NCBI RefSeq assembly: GCF_029892045.1
Contig: NZ_CP120369.1
Span: forward strand, 565,446 to 629,445
Reading direction: 5' to 3'
From: Sinorhizobium numidicum
Lineage (GTDB): Bacteria > Pseudomonadota > Alphaproteobacteria > Rhizobiales > Rhizobiaceae
Length of the DNA: 64,000 nt
Made by a program: the position numbers and the translations under genes. This document shows, piece by piece, positions 7,651 through 17,556 of this stretch. Each line of letters starts with the position of its first letter. Position 1 is the first letter of the stretch. A model generated the notes under the pieces. That model was not told the DNA's origin, did no database searches, and saw nothing but the letters and a program-made list of their open reading frames with translations.

Positions 7651-9756
7651 ATGGCAAACTACACGGTTTCTGTTCTCAACTGTAATAGCATTGACCGCGC
7701 TGATGTGGTCATTTCGGAGGGGGCGCTAAACATCAAATATGGACCAAATGGACTTGGGAAAAGCACTATCGCGAAAGCTATCGTCAGTCATATTCGTGCT
7801 GATGGCTCGCTCCGGGAGCTAATCCCCTTCAAGAACCGCGGCAAAGCCGATGCCCCTGCCCCGGAGGTTCGGGGCGTAGATCAACTCCAGAAAGTCGTCG
7901 TTTTTGACGATAATTATGTGCAGCAGTTCGTCTTCCAGAAAGACGAGGTTGTAAAAAACAGTTTCGAGATTTTCATCAGAACACCGGAATATCTGGCGGA
8001 GATGGCGGAGATCGATACGCTGCTCTCGGGTGTCCGGAAAGCGTTTTCCGACAATGCTGAGATCGGGCAGGTCATCACCGACCTGAAAGAGCTACGGGAG
8101 GCATTCGGCAAATCCAAGACAGGCGCCATTCCCAAGACGAGTAAGATCCACAAGGCATTCGGATCGGGCAACAAACTGGAAAACGTTCCCGAGGCCCTGC
8201 AGCCCTTTTCAACGTTCATTAAGAGCGCGGAACCCGCCAAATGGATCGCGTGGCAGGTGAAAGGCAACGAATTCCTGCAGTTGGGAGACAACTGCCCCTA
8301 CTGTTCAACGGCGCTCACTGGCACAGGACAGAAGGACACAGCCTTGGCTGTCGAAAAGGAATATGACGCTAACACGGCTGGGCACATCAACACCCTTCGG
8401 GGGATCATCGACAGGCTGGGGAAGTATTTCAGCGAGAAATGCCGGGAGAACCTGGAAAAGGTGACGAAGGCAAAGGTTGATCTGCAGGCTGAGGAGCAAA
8501 GCTTCCTGACAGGCCTCAAGGCGGACATTGACGCATTGATCAACAAGCTGGAGGGGTTGCGAACTATGTCCTTCTTCTCGCTACGCGATTTCGAAGAAGT
8601 AGGCGACCAGCTGACGCCGTTGAAGATCGACCTCATCTTGATTGACAAACTGGACTCCGCGGAGACGCGCAAGACCGTCGACCCGATTAATCAGCAGCTC
8701 GATGACTTGATTGGAAAGGTTGGCAGCCTCAAAGGCAAAATCAAGCGGCACAAGGCGAAGATAAAAAAAACGATCGAGGAAAACCAGGCCAGCATCAACG
8801 GTTTCCTGAGGTCCGCAGGCTACAAGTACGCCGTGGAGATCGTGGCTGAACCGGAATCCTACAAAATGAAGCTGGTCCACAGGGATCAGGTGGATCACAT
8901 CGAGACGGCCTCACTTCATCTTAGCTACGGCGAGAAGAACGCGTTTGCGCTGGTGTTGTTTATGTATCAGGTTCTCAGTGAAAAACCGGACTTGGTCGTC
9001 TTGGATGACCCGATCTCATCCTTCGACAAGAACAAGAAATTTGCAATTCTCCATGAGCTATTCCGGGGCAAGGCCAGTCTGCGCGGCAGAACAACGCTCA
9101 TGCTCACCCACGATATCGAGCCCGCGATAGACGTCATAAAAAGCAACAATGCCGTGTTCCAAGGCGCCGCACCATCCGCTTGCTTCTTATCTTCACGGGC
9201 TGGGGTAGTGACGGAGGTCCCAATCGAGCGGAACGACATCCAGACCTTCGCTAGAATCTGCAAAGACAATATCGGGGCTCTTAGCGACACCATCATAAAG
9301 GCAATCTACCTGCGGCGACACTTCGAGCTGCAGGATGACGCCGGCCTAGAATACAACCTGCTTGCTAGCCTGTTCAAGGGACGGGACACACCGACGATTA
9401 AGTCGGGTTCTTCCAGCCGGGAGATGACGGCCGCCGAAAAGACGCGGGCGGAGACATCAATCCCTGAAAACCATATCCCCGGCTTTGACTACGTTGCCCT
9501 TGTGGCACAGGTAAAGGACGTGGAGGGCATCAAGGCCAGATTTCATGCCACGAACGTGGGTTATGAAAAGATCCAGTTATTCCGGATCATCAACGATGAG
9601 CACGACGATAGCGTCATCCGCAAGTTCATAAACGAGTCCTACCACATCGAGAATGAATACGTGATGCAGCTCAATCCGCATAGATTCGAGAGTGTTCCAG
9701 AGTACGTTATCGAGGAGTGTGCCGCGCTGCTCTCGCCTGCTCCCGCCGCCGTGTAA
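7651..9756 (+). CDS. SMC/RecF-like AAA ATPase, putative defence protein
   Basis: 701 residues. Walker A GPNGLGKS is at residues 31-38; a central alpha-helical region carries a CPYC knuckle (215-218) like the zinc hooks of RloC/AAA_13 ATPases; the ABC-type signature HLSYGEKNA is near 422 and Walker B DLVVLDDPISSFD near 447, followed by LTHD. The C-terminal part has NESYHIENEYVMQLNP, which I have seen only in uncharacterised members. Start ATG 7651 follows GGGGAGG. These ATPases act as DNA- or RNA-sensing cores of anti-phage systems (RloC, PrrC, OLD and Septu-like). It is followed 55 bases later by an Mrr-STAND gene on the same strand, presumably one operon. Confidence 0.75.
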   Translation: MANYTVSVLNCNSIDRADVVISEGALNIKYGPNGLGKSTIAKAIVSHIRADGSLRELIPFKNRGKADAPAPEVRGVDQLQKVVVFDDNYVQQFVFQKDEVVKNSFEIFIRTPEYLAEMAEIDTLLSGVRKAFSDNAEIGQVITDLKELREAFGKSKTGAIPKTSKIHKAFGSGNKLENVPEALQPFSTFIKSAEPAKWIAWQVKGNEFLQLGDNCPYCSTALTGTGQKDTALAVEKEYDANTAGHINTLRGIIDRLGKYFSEKCRENLEKVTKAKVDLQAEEQSFLTGLKADIDALINKLEGLRTMSFFSLRDFEEVGDQLTPLKIDLILIDKLDSAETRKTVDPINQQLDDLIGKVGSLKGKIKRHKAKIKKTIEENQASINGFLRSAGYKYAVEIVAEPESYKMKLVHRDQVDHIETASLHLSYGEKNAFALVLFMYQVLSEKPDLVVLDDPISSFDKNKKFAILHELFRGKASLRGRTTLMLTHDIEPAIDVIKSNNAVFQGAAPSACFLSSRAGVVTEVPIERNDIQTFARICKDNIGALSDTIIKAIYLRRHFELQDDAGLEYNLLASLFKGRDTPTIKSGSSSREMTAAEKTRAETSIPENHIPGFDYVALVAQVKDVEGIKARFHATNVGYEKIQLFRIINDEHDDSVIRKFINESYHIENEYVMQLNPHRFESVPEYVIEECAALLSPAPAAV

Positions 9757-9811
9757 GCATTCATGCCGCAGAAGTCCTGATTTCTTATGACATTGGCAGC
9801 GGGAGACTAAC

Positions 9812-12040
9812 GTGGCCGAAACGTACGATTTTCACACGCTGTCGCATCTCGACTTCGAAGAACTCGTGCGAGATCTTCTGCAGGCGGAGTGGAAGGTGAG
9901 TCTCGAAAGCTTCGGGCCAGGGCGCGACCAGGGCATCGACATTCGCTACCTCGACGGCCCGCAGAAGGTTATCATCCAAGCCAAGCATCTGCTGGGTAGC
10001 GGCTATCGCGGACTTCTCCGGGCTGTCTCCGCCGAGAAGGCAAAGGCAATCAAGCTTGCGCCTACACGTTATATTCTCGCTACATCGGTTTCTTTGACGC
10101 ACTCACGCAAGGATGAAATTGTTGCGGCGATGGAAGGCATGCCGCTGGCTCCCAACGATGTATTGGGCCAGGAAGACCTGAACAATTTGATCCGGCAGCA
10201 CCCGCAGATCGAGCGGCAGCACTTTAAGCTATGGCTGAGCAGCACGACAGTGCTCGATCGAATCCTGCACAGCGGCGTCTATAACCGTACGGCCGCTGAG
10301 ATGGACATTATTCGGGAGATGGTGCCGCGATTCGTCCAAAATCGCAGCGTGGTGGATGCGGAGCGGAAGCTCGCAGAAACGGGCGCACTTATCATCGCGG
10401 GACCGCCCGGCGTCGGTAAGACGACGCTCGCCAGAATATTGGTATGGCTGCATGCCGAGCAGGAATGGAATATCTTCGTCGTGGACACGCTCGAGGAAGC
10501 GTTCAAAGTCGCCGAGGCAGGCGAAAAGCGGCTCATTTTCCTCGACGATTTTCTCGGACAGGTCCGTTTGTCAGCTGATCACGTCCGTGGCGTCGATGCA
10601 CGCTTACCACCGCTGATCAGTCGCGTTGCGGCGCATGAAAACCTCCGCTTCATCCTGACAACTCGTGACTATATCCTGGCACAGGCGCGCGGCCTTTCTG
10701 CGCGTCTCGCGCCAGGACAGATCAACGCACGGGAGTATGTTCTGAACGTAGGACACTATACGCGTGCTGTGAGGGCACGGATCCTCTACAATCATCTCTA
10801 TTTTTCCGCGCTCACGGCCATGCAGCGTGACGACGTCCTCAAAGATGATTTCTTCCTCAAGATCATTGATCACAAAAACTTCAACCCGCGGATTATCCAA
10901 GAGGTCACAAAACAGGAATACTTAGCACTCACGGAACGCCCAATCCGTGAGACGATCACGACGGTCCTCGCCAACCCAGAAATACTCTGGGAGTTCCCCT
11001 ATCGTCAGCACATTAGCGCTGAAGGGCGCATGATGATGTTGGCGCTTTTTCTGAATGCCAGATCAACCAAGCCCGAGGGATTGAAGGCAAGCTATGTTCG
11101 GGTCGCGCGAGCGTTGGGTGTCGAGCTGCGTCCTGCCGAAATCGAGCCAAGTTTCCGATCGACATTCCGGGCATTGGAGGGATCCGTACTCGCCCTTATG
11201 CACGGGCTGGTAATGTTCGCAAACCCGGCCCTTAGAGATTTCGTTCAATCAGTCGTGGTCTCGGACAAACTGGTGCCCTGCCTGCTCCCGGAGATGGAAA
11301 CCCCCTCGGAACTTCGCGAGCTCTTCGAGGTATTCACAGCGCAGCAGCCCAGCCGTGCGGACAAGTACCAGCTTGCGGAAGTCTGGACTGCAGCCCTAGA
11401 CCGAATGCAGATGGGCGGTTTTTCTGATCGGTACGATTATATCGAACTGGCGTCCGATCTGTGCGCCGAGCTCGAGTATGAACCGCTGCAGGAGCGCCTT
11501 GGGCAGGCTTTGGAAGATTTTGAAACCCTGGCAATGGACGGGGACGAAGTCACTAAAGCATGCTCATTGCTTGAAAAGAGCTTCACATGCACCCTGCCTT
11601 GGGAACTAGAGCATCGATTTCGTAGCGTTACCACCAGAGCAGCGGCGCAACTCCTCATCGATTATGCAGACGAATTGAGCTTCGAAGACGTTCAGAGCCT
11701 GGACGACACACTTCACTCATACGGCAACGATGAGAAGCTAGCAATGGCGGCGAGCCATGCGGCTATAGGAAGCCTCGCCCGAAATATAGACCATGAAATT
11801 CGTGATATTGAGACTGTCGAAGAGCTTGATGAATATGAGGAAACGCTCATTAACTTCATGCAGAAGCGTCGTTTCCCAACAACAAGCGTGGCCTTCGATA
11901 TCCAATATCGGCGCGAGCGCCTGATGGAAGAAGGGCGTACGAGTAGAAGAGAATCATACCGCGGCGTTACCCCTGACCCCGAGAGAGGCGCATCCGACGG
12001 TGACATCATATCCATATTCCGAGCACTAAGCAGGGATTGA
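9812..12040 (+). CDS. Mrr-type nuclease fused to STAND NTPase
   Basis: 742 residues. Residues 1-130 are an Mrr-like restriction endonuclease domain with GRDQGID (Asp 43) and IIQAK (Gln 56, Lys 58), the PD-(D/E)xK pattern. Residues 165-400 form a P-loop domain with GPPGVGKT (197-204), LIFLDDFLG (241-249) and FILTTRD, fitting the nSTAND3 group. The remaining 340 residues are helical, probably the sensor region. Proteins of this architecture (Avs-like) recognise a phage product, oligomerise and degrade DNA. The coupling with the AAA gene upstream is the unusual part. Which defence type it belongs to cannot be settled by eye. Confidence 0.78.
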   Translation: MAETYDFHTLSHLDFEELVRDLLQAEWKVSLESFGPGRDQGIDIRYLDGPQKVIIQAKHLLGSGYRGLLRAVSAEKAKAIKLAPTRYILATSVSLTHSRKDEIVAAMEGMPLAPNDVLGQEDLNNLIRQHPQIERQHFKLWLSSTTVLDRILHSGVYNRTAAEMDIIREMVPRFVQNRSVVDAERKLAETGALIIAGPPGVGKTTLARILVWLHAEQEWNIFVVDTLEEAFKVAEAGEKRLIFLDDFLGQVRLSADHVRGVDARLPPLISRVAAHENLRFILTTRDYILAQARGLSARLAPGQINAREYVLNVGHYTRAVRARILYNHLYFSALTAMQRDDVLKDDFFLKIIDHKNFNPRIIQEVTKQEYLALTERPIRETITTVLANPEILWEFPYRQHISAEGRMMMLALFLNARSTKPEGLKASYVRVARALGVELRPAEIEPSFRSTFRALEGSVLALMHGLVMFANPALRDFVQSVVVSDKLVPCLLPEMETPSELRELFEVFTAQQPSRADKYQLAEVWTAALDRMQMGGFSDRYDYIELASDLCAELEYEPLQERLGQALEDFETLAMDGDEVTKACSLLEKSFTCTLPWELEHRFRSVTTRAAAQLLIDYADELSFEDVQSLDDTLHSYGNDEKLAMAASHAAIGSLARNIDHEIRDIETVEELDEYEETLINFMQKRRFPTTSVAFDIQYRRERLMEEGRTSRRESYRGVTPDPERGASDGDIISIFRALSRD

Positions 12041-12067
12041 CTGGTAAGGGGCAGAACAAGCTGCCCT

Positions 12068-12170
12068 TCAGGTTTTCGATCTGGTTGCGCTGGCGCCGAG
12101 CTGCGCCTTTGCGCCGTCGAGCGCGATCCGAAAGCTGTCAGACTTCAGGCTGAAAAGAACCTGACCGGCC
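12068..12170 (-). pseudogene. Fragment of an EmrA/HlyD-type membrane fusion protein
   Basis: Reading the minus strand gives AGQVLFSLKSDSFRIALDGA and then KAQLGAS, followed by a stop. This is the lipoyl-domain entry of membrane fusion (adaptor) proteins of drug exporters. Only about 34 codons remain, with no start or body. The following 12171-12694 shows no supportable gene, so this stretch looks like a decayed junction between the defence locus and the metabolic block. Confidence 0.5.
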
Positions 12171-12694
12171 GATCTGTCTGTTGGGAATCGGGACCTACAT
12201 TGCGTTTGGTCCTCCTCGCCGCTGAAGGATGTAGCCGCCCGCCACGCGAGGTTTGTCGCGTCCGAACAGCCTGGCCGTATCGCTTCGCAATTCGCCGGGC
12301 CTCATATCTTTCCTGTATCGCACTCACTCGATCCATATATTGGACGCTCATCGGGTGGGCGACTATTTTGAATGCACACGAGCCCAACGTCGCGGACTGG
12401 TCAGAGTCTTTGCCAAAGAAAAGGAGGCAGCCTCATGAGCCGAGAACTCTTCCGCATCTCTCAAGCCAACCTGTTCCCCCACGTGAGCACGTGGCCACGG
12501 TTTGCGGCCGCCACGCAAGCACGCTGAACGCCTTCCTAGAGCGGTTTGGTAGCCGCGGCTGAGACAGCCCAATTTTCGAAGTGTGGGCCAGGTGACATCG
12601 GAAACTGGCCTGAGAGCCGGCCTTACAAGCCGCATACTGAGCCGAGGTGAGTCATAGACTCTTTTCTTAAGTCATCCAAAGAAGTGAGACTTCC

Positions 12695-14302
12695 ATGAAC
12701 AGCATCAGCAACAAGCAGCACGTGGAAAACCTAACCGGCGGCGCAAGCTTTCGCAGCGAGGCCGACGGCCTGGGCTCGGTCAACGTTCCCGCCGACAAGC
12801 TCTGGGGCGCCCAGACTCAGCGTTCGCTCAAGCATTTCAGCATAGGCCACGACCTGATCCCGCGGGAAATGATCACGTCCTATTCGATCTTGAAGCTGGC
12901 CGCTGCCACCGCGAGCTACGAAGGCGGTCGCCTCGAGGTCCACGCCTATGAACTGATCACGCGTGTTTGCGAGGAAATCCTGGAGGGAAAGCTCCATGAT
13001 ATGTTCCCGCTGCACGTCTGGATGACTGGCAGCGGCCCCCAGTTCAACATGAACGTCAACGAAGTCATCTCCAACCGCTGTTGCCAGCTTATGAACACCC
13101 CGCTCGGCAGCAAGACACCGGTCCATCCGAACGACCACGCCAACATGTCTCAATCATCCAACGACAGCTTCCCGTCGGCGATGAACATTGCCGCCGCCGC
13201 GGGAGTCGCGATCCGTTTGCTCCCGGCCGTGACCGCGCTTCGGGACGCCATCGCTGGCAAGGCCGAAGAATGGGCCGACATCGTCAAGATCGGCCGGACT
13301 CACATGCAGGACGCGACACCGCTGACGCTCGGCCAGGAATGGTCGGGCTATGCAGGCATGCTGTCCGACGATCTCGAGCGGATCGAGAACGCCCTCAAGG
13401 GCGTCTATCGGCTGGCCCTCGGTGGCACCGCTGTCGGTACTGGAATCAATGCCGCCCCAGGATTTGCGGAAGCCGTTGTGGCCGAAATTGCCAGGCTCAC
13501 CGATCTGCCTTTTGTCAGTGCGCCGAACAAGTTCACGGTCCAGGGCGCCCATGACGCGCTGGTTCATCTCTCCGGCACACTGCGCACCCTTGCTGTCTCA
13601 CTCTATAAGATCGGCAACGATATCCGGCTGTTGTCGTGCGGCCCGCGCGCCGGTTTTGCGGAACTGCTGATCCCGGAAAACGAGCCGGGCTCGTCGATCA
13701 TGCCCGGAAAAGTCAATCCGACGCAGGTCGAGGCGCTGACGATGATCGCTGTGCAGGTCATGGCGAACGACGTCGGCTTCGGCTTCGGCGGAGCCGGCGG
13801 TTATCTTGAAATGAATGTCTATAAGCCTCTGATGATTGCCAACATCGCGCAGTCGATCACCATTCTCGCAGACGGATGCACAAACTTCCGCGTCTTCCTG
13901 GTCGAGGGCACGCAACCCAACCGGAAGAAGATCGCGGAATATGTGGAGCGTTCGTTGATGCTGGTCACGGCGCTCACGCCGGTGATCGGCTATGATAAGG
14001 CTTCGAAAATCGCTCATCATGCTGCTGACCACGATCTGACACTGAAACAGCCCGCGCTTGAGCTCGGCTTCGTCGACGAGCAGACCTTCGATCACGTCGT
14101 CGATCCGGCCAAGATGGTGAAACCCTACGTCGCCTCCACCTGGCTGTGGGCGACCAGATCCCGCACTACCGTCCCAGGCTGGCGAGTTCCCCTGTCGCTT
14201 TGGTCGCGATCGGCGAACCCCCGCCGACGGACCTGCTCCCGCTGGTATGGCACCCTCGAACTGCCGCAGCCATCCACCACCAATCAGATTGAACATCAAT
14301 AG
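12695..14302 (+). CDS. fumC: Class II fumarate hydratase
   Basis: 535-residue member of the fumarase/aspartase family. Visible are [13 protein letters not shown] (a near match to the GTGTQTNMNVNEV loop), the NMSQSSND segment, [16 protein letters not shown] and the family signature [11 protein letters not shown] near residue 332. It converts fumarate to malate in the cytosol. Family homology ends near residue 480 ([11 protein letters not shown]); the last 55 residues (rich in Arg, Ser and Trp) look like out-of-frame read-through after loss of the native stop. It directly precedes a malic enzyme gene by 13 bases, so the two could form a fumarate-malate-pyruvate module. Confidence 0.85.
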   Translation: MNSISNKQHVENLTGGASFRSEADGLGSVNVPADKLWGAQTQRSLKHFSIGHDLIPREMITSYSILKLAAATASYEGGRLEVHAYELITRVCEEILEGKLHDMFPLHVWMTGSGPQFNMNVNEVISNRCCQLMNTPLGSKTPVHPNDHANMSQSSNDSFPSAMNIAAAAGVAIRLLPAVTALRDAIAGKAEEWADIVKIGRTHMQDATPLTLGQEWSGYAGMLSDDLERIENALKGVYRLALGGTAVGTGINAAPGFAEAVVAEIARLTDLPFVSAPNKFTVQGAHDALVHLSGTLRTLAVSLYKIGNDIRLLSCGPRAGFAELLIPENEPGSSIMPGKVNPTQVEALTMIAVQVMANDVGFGFGGAGGYLEMNVYKPLMIANIAQSITILADGCTNFRVFLVEGTQPNRKKIAEYVERSLMLVTALTPVIGYDKASKIAHHAADHDLTLKQPALELGFVDEQTFDHVVDPAKMVKPYVASTWLWATRSRTTVPGWRVPLSLWSRSANPRRRTCSRWYGTLELPQPSTTNQIEHQ

Positions 14303-14315
14303 GAAGGAAAGCCAC

Positions 14316-15941
14316 ATGTCCACTCACATCCCGACCGGCCATGCGCTGTTGCGTGACTCTCGGCTGAACAAGGGCACTGCATTCACCGTCTCCGAACGCC
14401 GCGAATTTGCCCTCGAGGGCCTGCTGCCACCGGTGCCGCTTTCTCTCGAGTTGCAGGTGGCGCGTCTAAACAACGAACTCGCTGAGCTCGACAGCGACCT
14501 GCAACGCTACCTGCTGCTGTCCGACCTGCAGGTGCGCAACCAAACGCTGTTCTATGCCCTGCTGATGTCGGATCCGGCCCGCTTCATGCCGATCGTGTAC
14601 ACGCCGACGGTCGGCGAAGCCTGCCAGAAATTCGACCAGATCTACCGCAATCCGCACGGCATGTACCTGCCAATTAGCGCACGCGGGCGGCTGCGCGAAC
14701 TGCTTGCCAACTGGCCGCAAAAGGACGTGCGGTTCATCGTCGTCACCGACGGCGAGCGCATCCTTGGCTTGGGCGACCTCGGGCTTGGCGGCATGGGCAT
14801 TCCGGTTGGCAAGCTTGCCCTCTACACCGCCTGCGCTGGCGTGCCGCCGCAGTATTGCCTGCCGGTGACCCTCGACGTCGGGACCAACAATCACCAACTC
14901 CTCGAAGACCCGCTTTATCTCGGCCTGCGCCAGGAGCGCGTGCGCGGCGAGGCATACACGGCCTTCATCGATGAGTTCGTCGAGGCCGTTCAGGCGCTCT
15001 ACCCGAAGTGCTGCATCCAGTGGGAAGACTTCGCGAACTTCAACGCCGTGCCGATCCTCGCCAATCACCGCGACAAGATCTGCACCTTCAACGACGACAT
15101 CCAGGGCACGGCGGCGGTTGCATTGGCCGGCATCTACGGCGCATTGCGCATCTCCGGGCAGCGGCTTGCCGACCAGCGTTTCCTGTTTCTCGGCGGCGGG
15201 TCGGCGGCGACCGGCATTGCCGGACTGATCAGCCGGGCGATGACGCTCGAGGGCACGAGCATGGCCGAGGCCCGCGCCCGCACTGCGCTGTTCGACGTCA
15301 ACGGTCTGCTGGTGGCTTCGCGCACCGATCTTCAGGAATTCCAGAAGCCCTTTGCCCTCAAGCGTGCGCAAATCACAAGCTTCGTGGAGGCGGTGAAGAC
15401 GCTCCGGCCGACGGCGATCATCGGCGTCAGCACCATCCCGAAACTGTTCAATCAGCAGGTGATCGAAGCCATGGCGGAAATCAACGACCGGCCGATCATC
15501 TTCCCGTATTCCAACCCGACCTCGCGGTCCGAATGCACAGCCGAGGAGGCCTATCAATGGTCGCAGGGCCGGGCGATCTTCGCCAGTGGCAGCCCGTTTT
15601 CCCCGCTCGAGGTGAATGGCAAGACCTTCGTGCCGGGCCAGGGCAACAACGTCTACATCTTCCCACCCATGGGCATGGCTGTGTTTGCGACCGAGGCCGA
15701 GCGGATAACCGACGACATGTTCATCGTCGCCGCCAAAGCCGTCGCCGAACAGGTGACGGAGGAAAACCTTGCTACCGGCCTGATTTATCCGCCGCAGAGA
15801 AAGATCCTCGCCACCTCGCTCCATGTCGCGACCCGCATCGCGGAGTGCATCTTTGATAAGAGCCTGGCGGGGGTCGAACGTCCCAAGGACATTGCGGCAC
15901 TCATTCAGGCGCGCCTCTACACCCCCAGTTATTCGGTCTGA
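14316..15941 (+). CDS. NAD-type malic enzyme
   Basis: 541 residues, complete. N-terminal malic domain with PIVYTPTVGEACQ, the Tyr/Lys region and LGLGDLGLGGMGIPVGKL near residue 149; the ITCFNDDIQGTAAV-type motif (here ICTFNDDIQGTAAV); a Rossmann domain with FLGGGSAATGIAGL near 291; and FPYSNPTSRSE. This is the large NAD-dependent SfcA/MaeA form that decarboxylates malate to pyruvate. ATG 14316 follows AGGAAGG. With FumC upstream it would convert fumarate to pyruvate. A truncated second malic enzyme lies at 20398-20617 on the other strand. Confidence 0.92.
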   Translation: MSTHIPTGHALLRDSRLNKGTAFTVSERREFALEGLLPPVPLSLELQVARLNNELAELDSDLQRYLLLSDLQVRNQTLFYALLMSDPARFMPIVYTPTVGEACQKFDQIYRNPHGMYLPISARGRLRELLANWPQKDVRFIVVTDGERILGLGDLGLGGMGIPVGKLALYTACAGVPPQYCLPVTLDVGTNNHQLLEDPLYLGLRQERVRGEAYTAFIDEFVEAVQALYPKCCIQWEDFANFNAVPILANHRDKICTFNDDIQGTAAVALAGIYGALRISGQRLADQRFLFLGGGSAATGIAGLISRAMTLEGTSMAEARARTALFDVNGLLVASRTDLQEFQKPFALKRAQITSFVEAVKTLRPTAIIGVSTIPKLFNQQVIEAMAEINDRPIIFPYSNPTSRSECTAEEAYQWSQGRAIFASGSPFSPLEVNGKTFVPGQGNNVYIFPPMGMAVFATEAERITDDMFIVAAKAVAEQVTEENLATGLIYPPQRKILATSLHVATRIAECIFDKSLAGVERPKDIAALIQARLYTPSYSV

Positions 15942-16089
15942 GGCGGGATTGTGATGACCGTCGAGGTCATGGGACGCGGGCGGGCATCGGCTGTCGAGCC
16001 GACGCTTTGCCTGGTTGCGTCTGCAATTTAAATCCACGGGCGTGCGATCGTTGGCCGCCTCCGTCACAGCATTTGCGAAAAGGTGACCC

Positions 16090-17429
16090 ATGAACGCCAT
16101 ATTGGCAGATCCCACGAACAAACTTGCTGGCGCAGACGCGATTCAAACGGAGCAAACGAGAGCGCAGAAGCGTATCGTGATTATTGGAGGTGGTTTCGCG
16201 GGGATCGCCGCGGCGCGCGCTTCAGAGCGCGCCGATGCCGAGGTCGTGCTGATCGACCGGCGCAATCACCACATCTTTCAGCCGCTGCTCTATCAAGCGG
16301 CCACCGCGGTGCTTGCACCCTCGGAAATCGCCGCGCCGATCCGGCCGCTCGCCGTCAAGCAGAGAAATCTGACCGTGATGCTCGCGGAAGTGACCGGAGT
16401 TGACCTGAGTTCGCGAACGATCGATGCCAGCTGCCCTGGCCTCGGCGCTCGCAAGGTCCCGTTCGACCATCTAAGTGTCGCTACCGGGATGCCCCCGAGC
16501 TATTTCGGCCATGACGAGTTTGCTCGGTATGCGCCAGCTCTCAAGAGCCTGAATGATGCAGAGGCGATCCGAACAAAAATCCTTAGCGCCTTTGAACTCG
16601 CCGAGACTACCGATGATGCAAGCGAGCGCGCACGCCAGATGACCTTCGTCTTGGTCGGCGCCGGTCCTGGAGTTGGCGGCATCGATGGCGCGCATGGCTG
16701 CCGTTACGCTGCGTAATAATTTCCGCCGTATTGATCCGGCGGACAGCACCATCATTCTACTTGAAGGCGGCAACCGGGTGCTTCCGACCTTCGCCGAGAC
16801 CTTGTCGAGGAAGACAACCGCACGGCTCGAAAAGCTCGGCGTCAAGGTTATGACGGGAGTCAAGGTCGAAAAGGTCGATGAGCAAGGATGAGCAAGGCGT
16901 GGTCGCCGGCGGCAAACGGATCCCGAGCGCGACCGTCCTATGGACCGCCGGGGTAGCTGCATCGCCGATCGTGAAAATGTTCGGCGCAGACACCGATCGA
17001 GCCGGTCGCGTCATCGTTGGTCCGTGTCTGGATGTCCCGGGTGTGCCGGATGTCTTCTTCGTGGGAGATACGGCATCCGTCGTGCAGAACGGACGGCCGG
17101 AGCCTGGCGTCGCCCAGGCAGCGATCCAGCAAGGACGTTACGTGGGGCGGTTGATCTGCGCCCGGCTTGAAGGGCGAGAGCCGAAGCGTCCGTTCCGATA
17201 TTCCAACAAGGGCAATATGGCCGTCGTGGGCAGGAATTTTGCGATCCTCGAGGCCGGTCCTTTTCGCATGAGTGGATTCCTGACGTGGCTGATATGGGCA
17301 TTCATTCACGTGGCCTCGCTTCCCCAGCTGCAGAATCGACTGCGGGTCGAATTCCAATGGCTCTGGTCCTACTTCACCGGTCAACGCAGTTCGCGCCTGA
17401 TTTCCGAGCCGCCGAGGACAGTGGACTAG
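16090..17429 (+). pseudogene. ndh: Type II NADH dehydrogenase, broken by two frameshifts
   Basis: Three consecutive reading frames together make a full-length NDH-2: RIVIIGGGFAGIAAARA (FAD-binding) and FDHLSVATGM in the first, TLRNNFRRIDPADSTIILLE in the second, and PDVFFVGDTASV plus a C-terminal membrane-anchoring tail in the third. The first break (about 16668) is an apparent 8-base loss inside the second dinucleotide motif, normally GAGPTGVELA. The second (about 16877-16896) is a 10-base tandem repeat of GATGAGCAAG. NDH-2 passes electrons from NADH to quinone without proton pumping. As read, no functional product is expected. Confidence 0.85.
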
Positions 17430-17556
17430 CACTGCCTGCTGCTGCCTCTCGAGACGAGGCTCGGCATTGCAACAGGTAACCACAACTCAACGTGGAGCCA
17501 CGTTAGGCAGGCTGCATCTCATTCAACAGTCTCAGCCTTAATCATTGGAGCCAACA

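Noticed and set aside
14466..16121. Long minus-strand open frame across the malic enzyme
   Set aside because: It is antisense to a full-length, motif-rich malic enzyme, has no recognisable domain and reflects high GC content.
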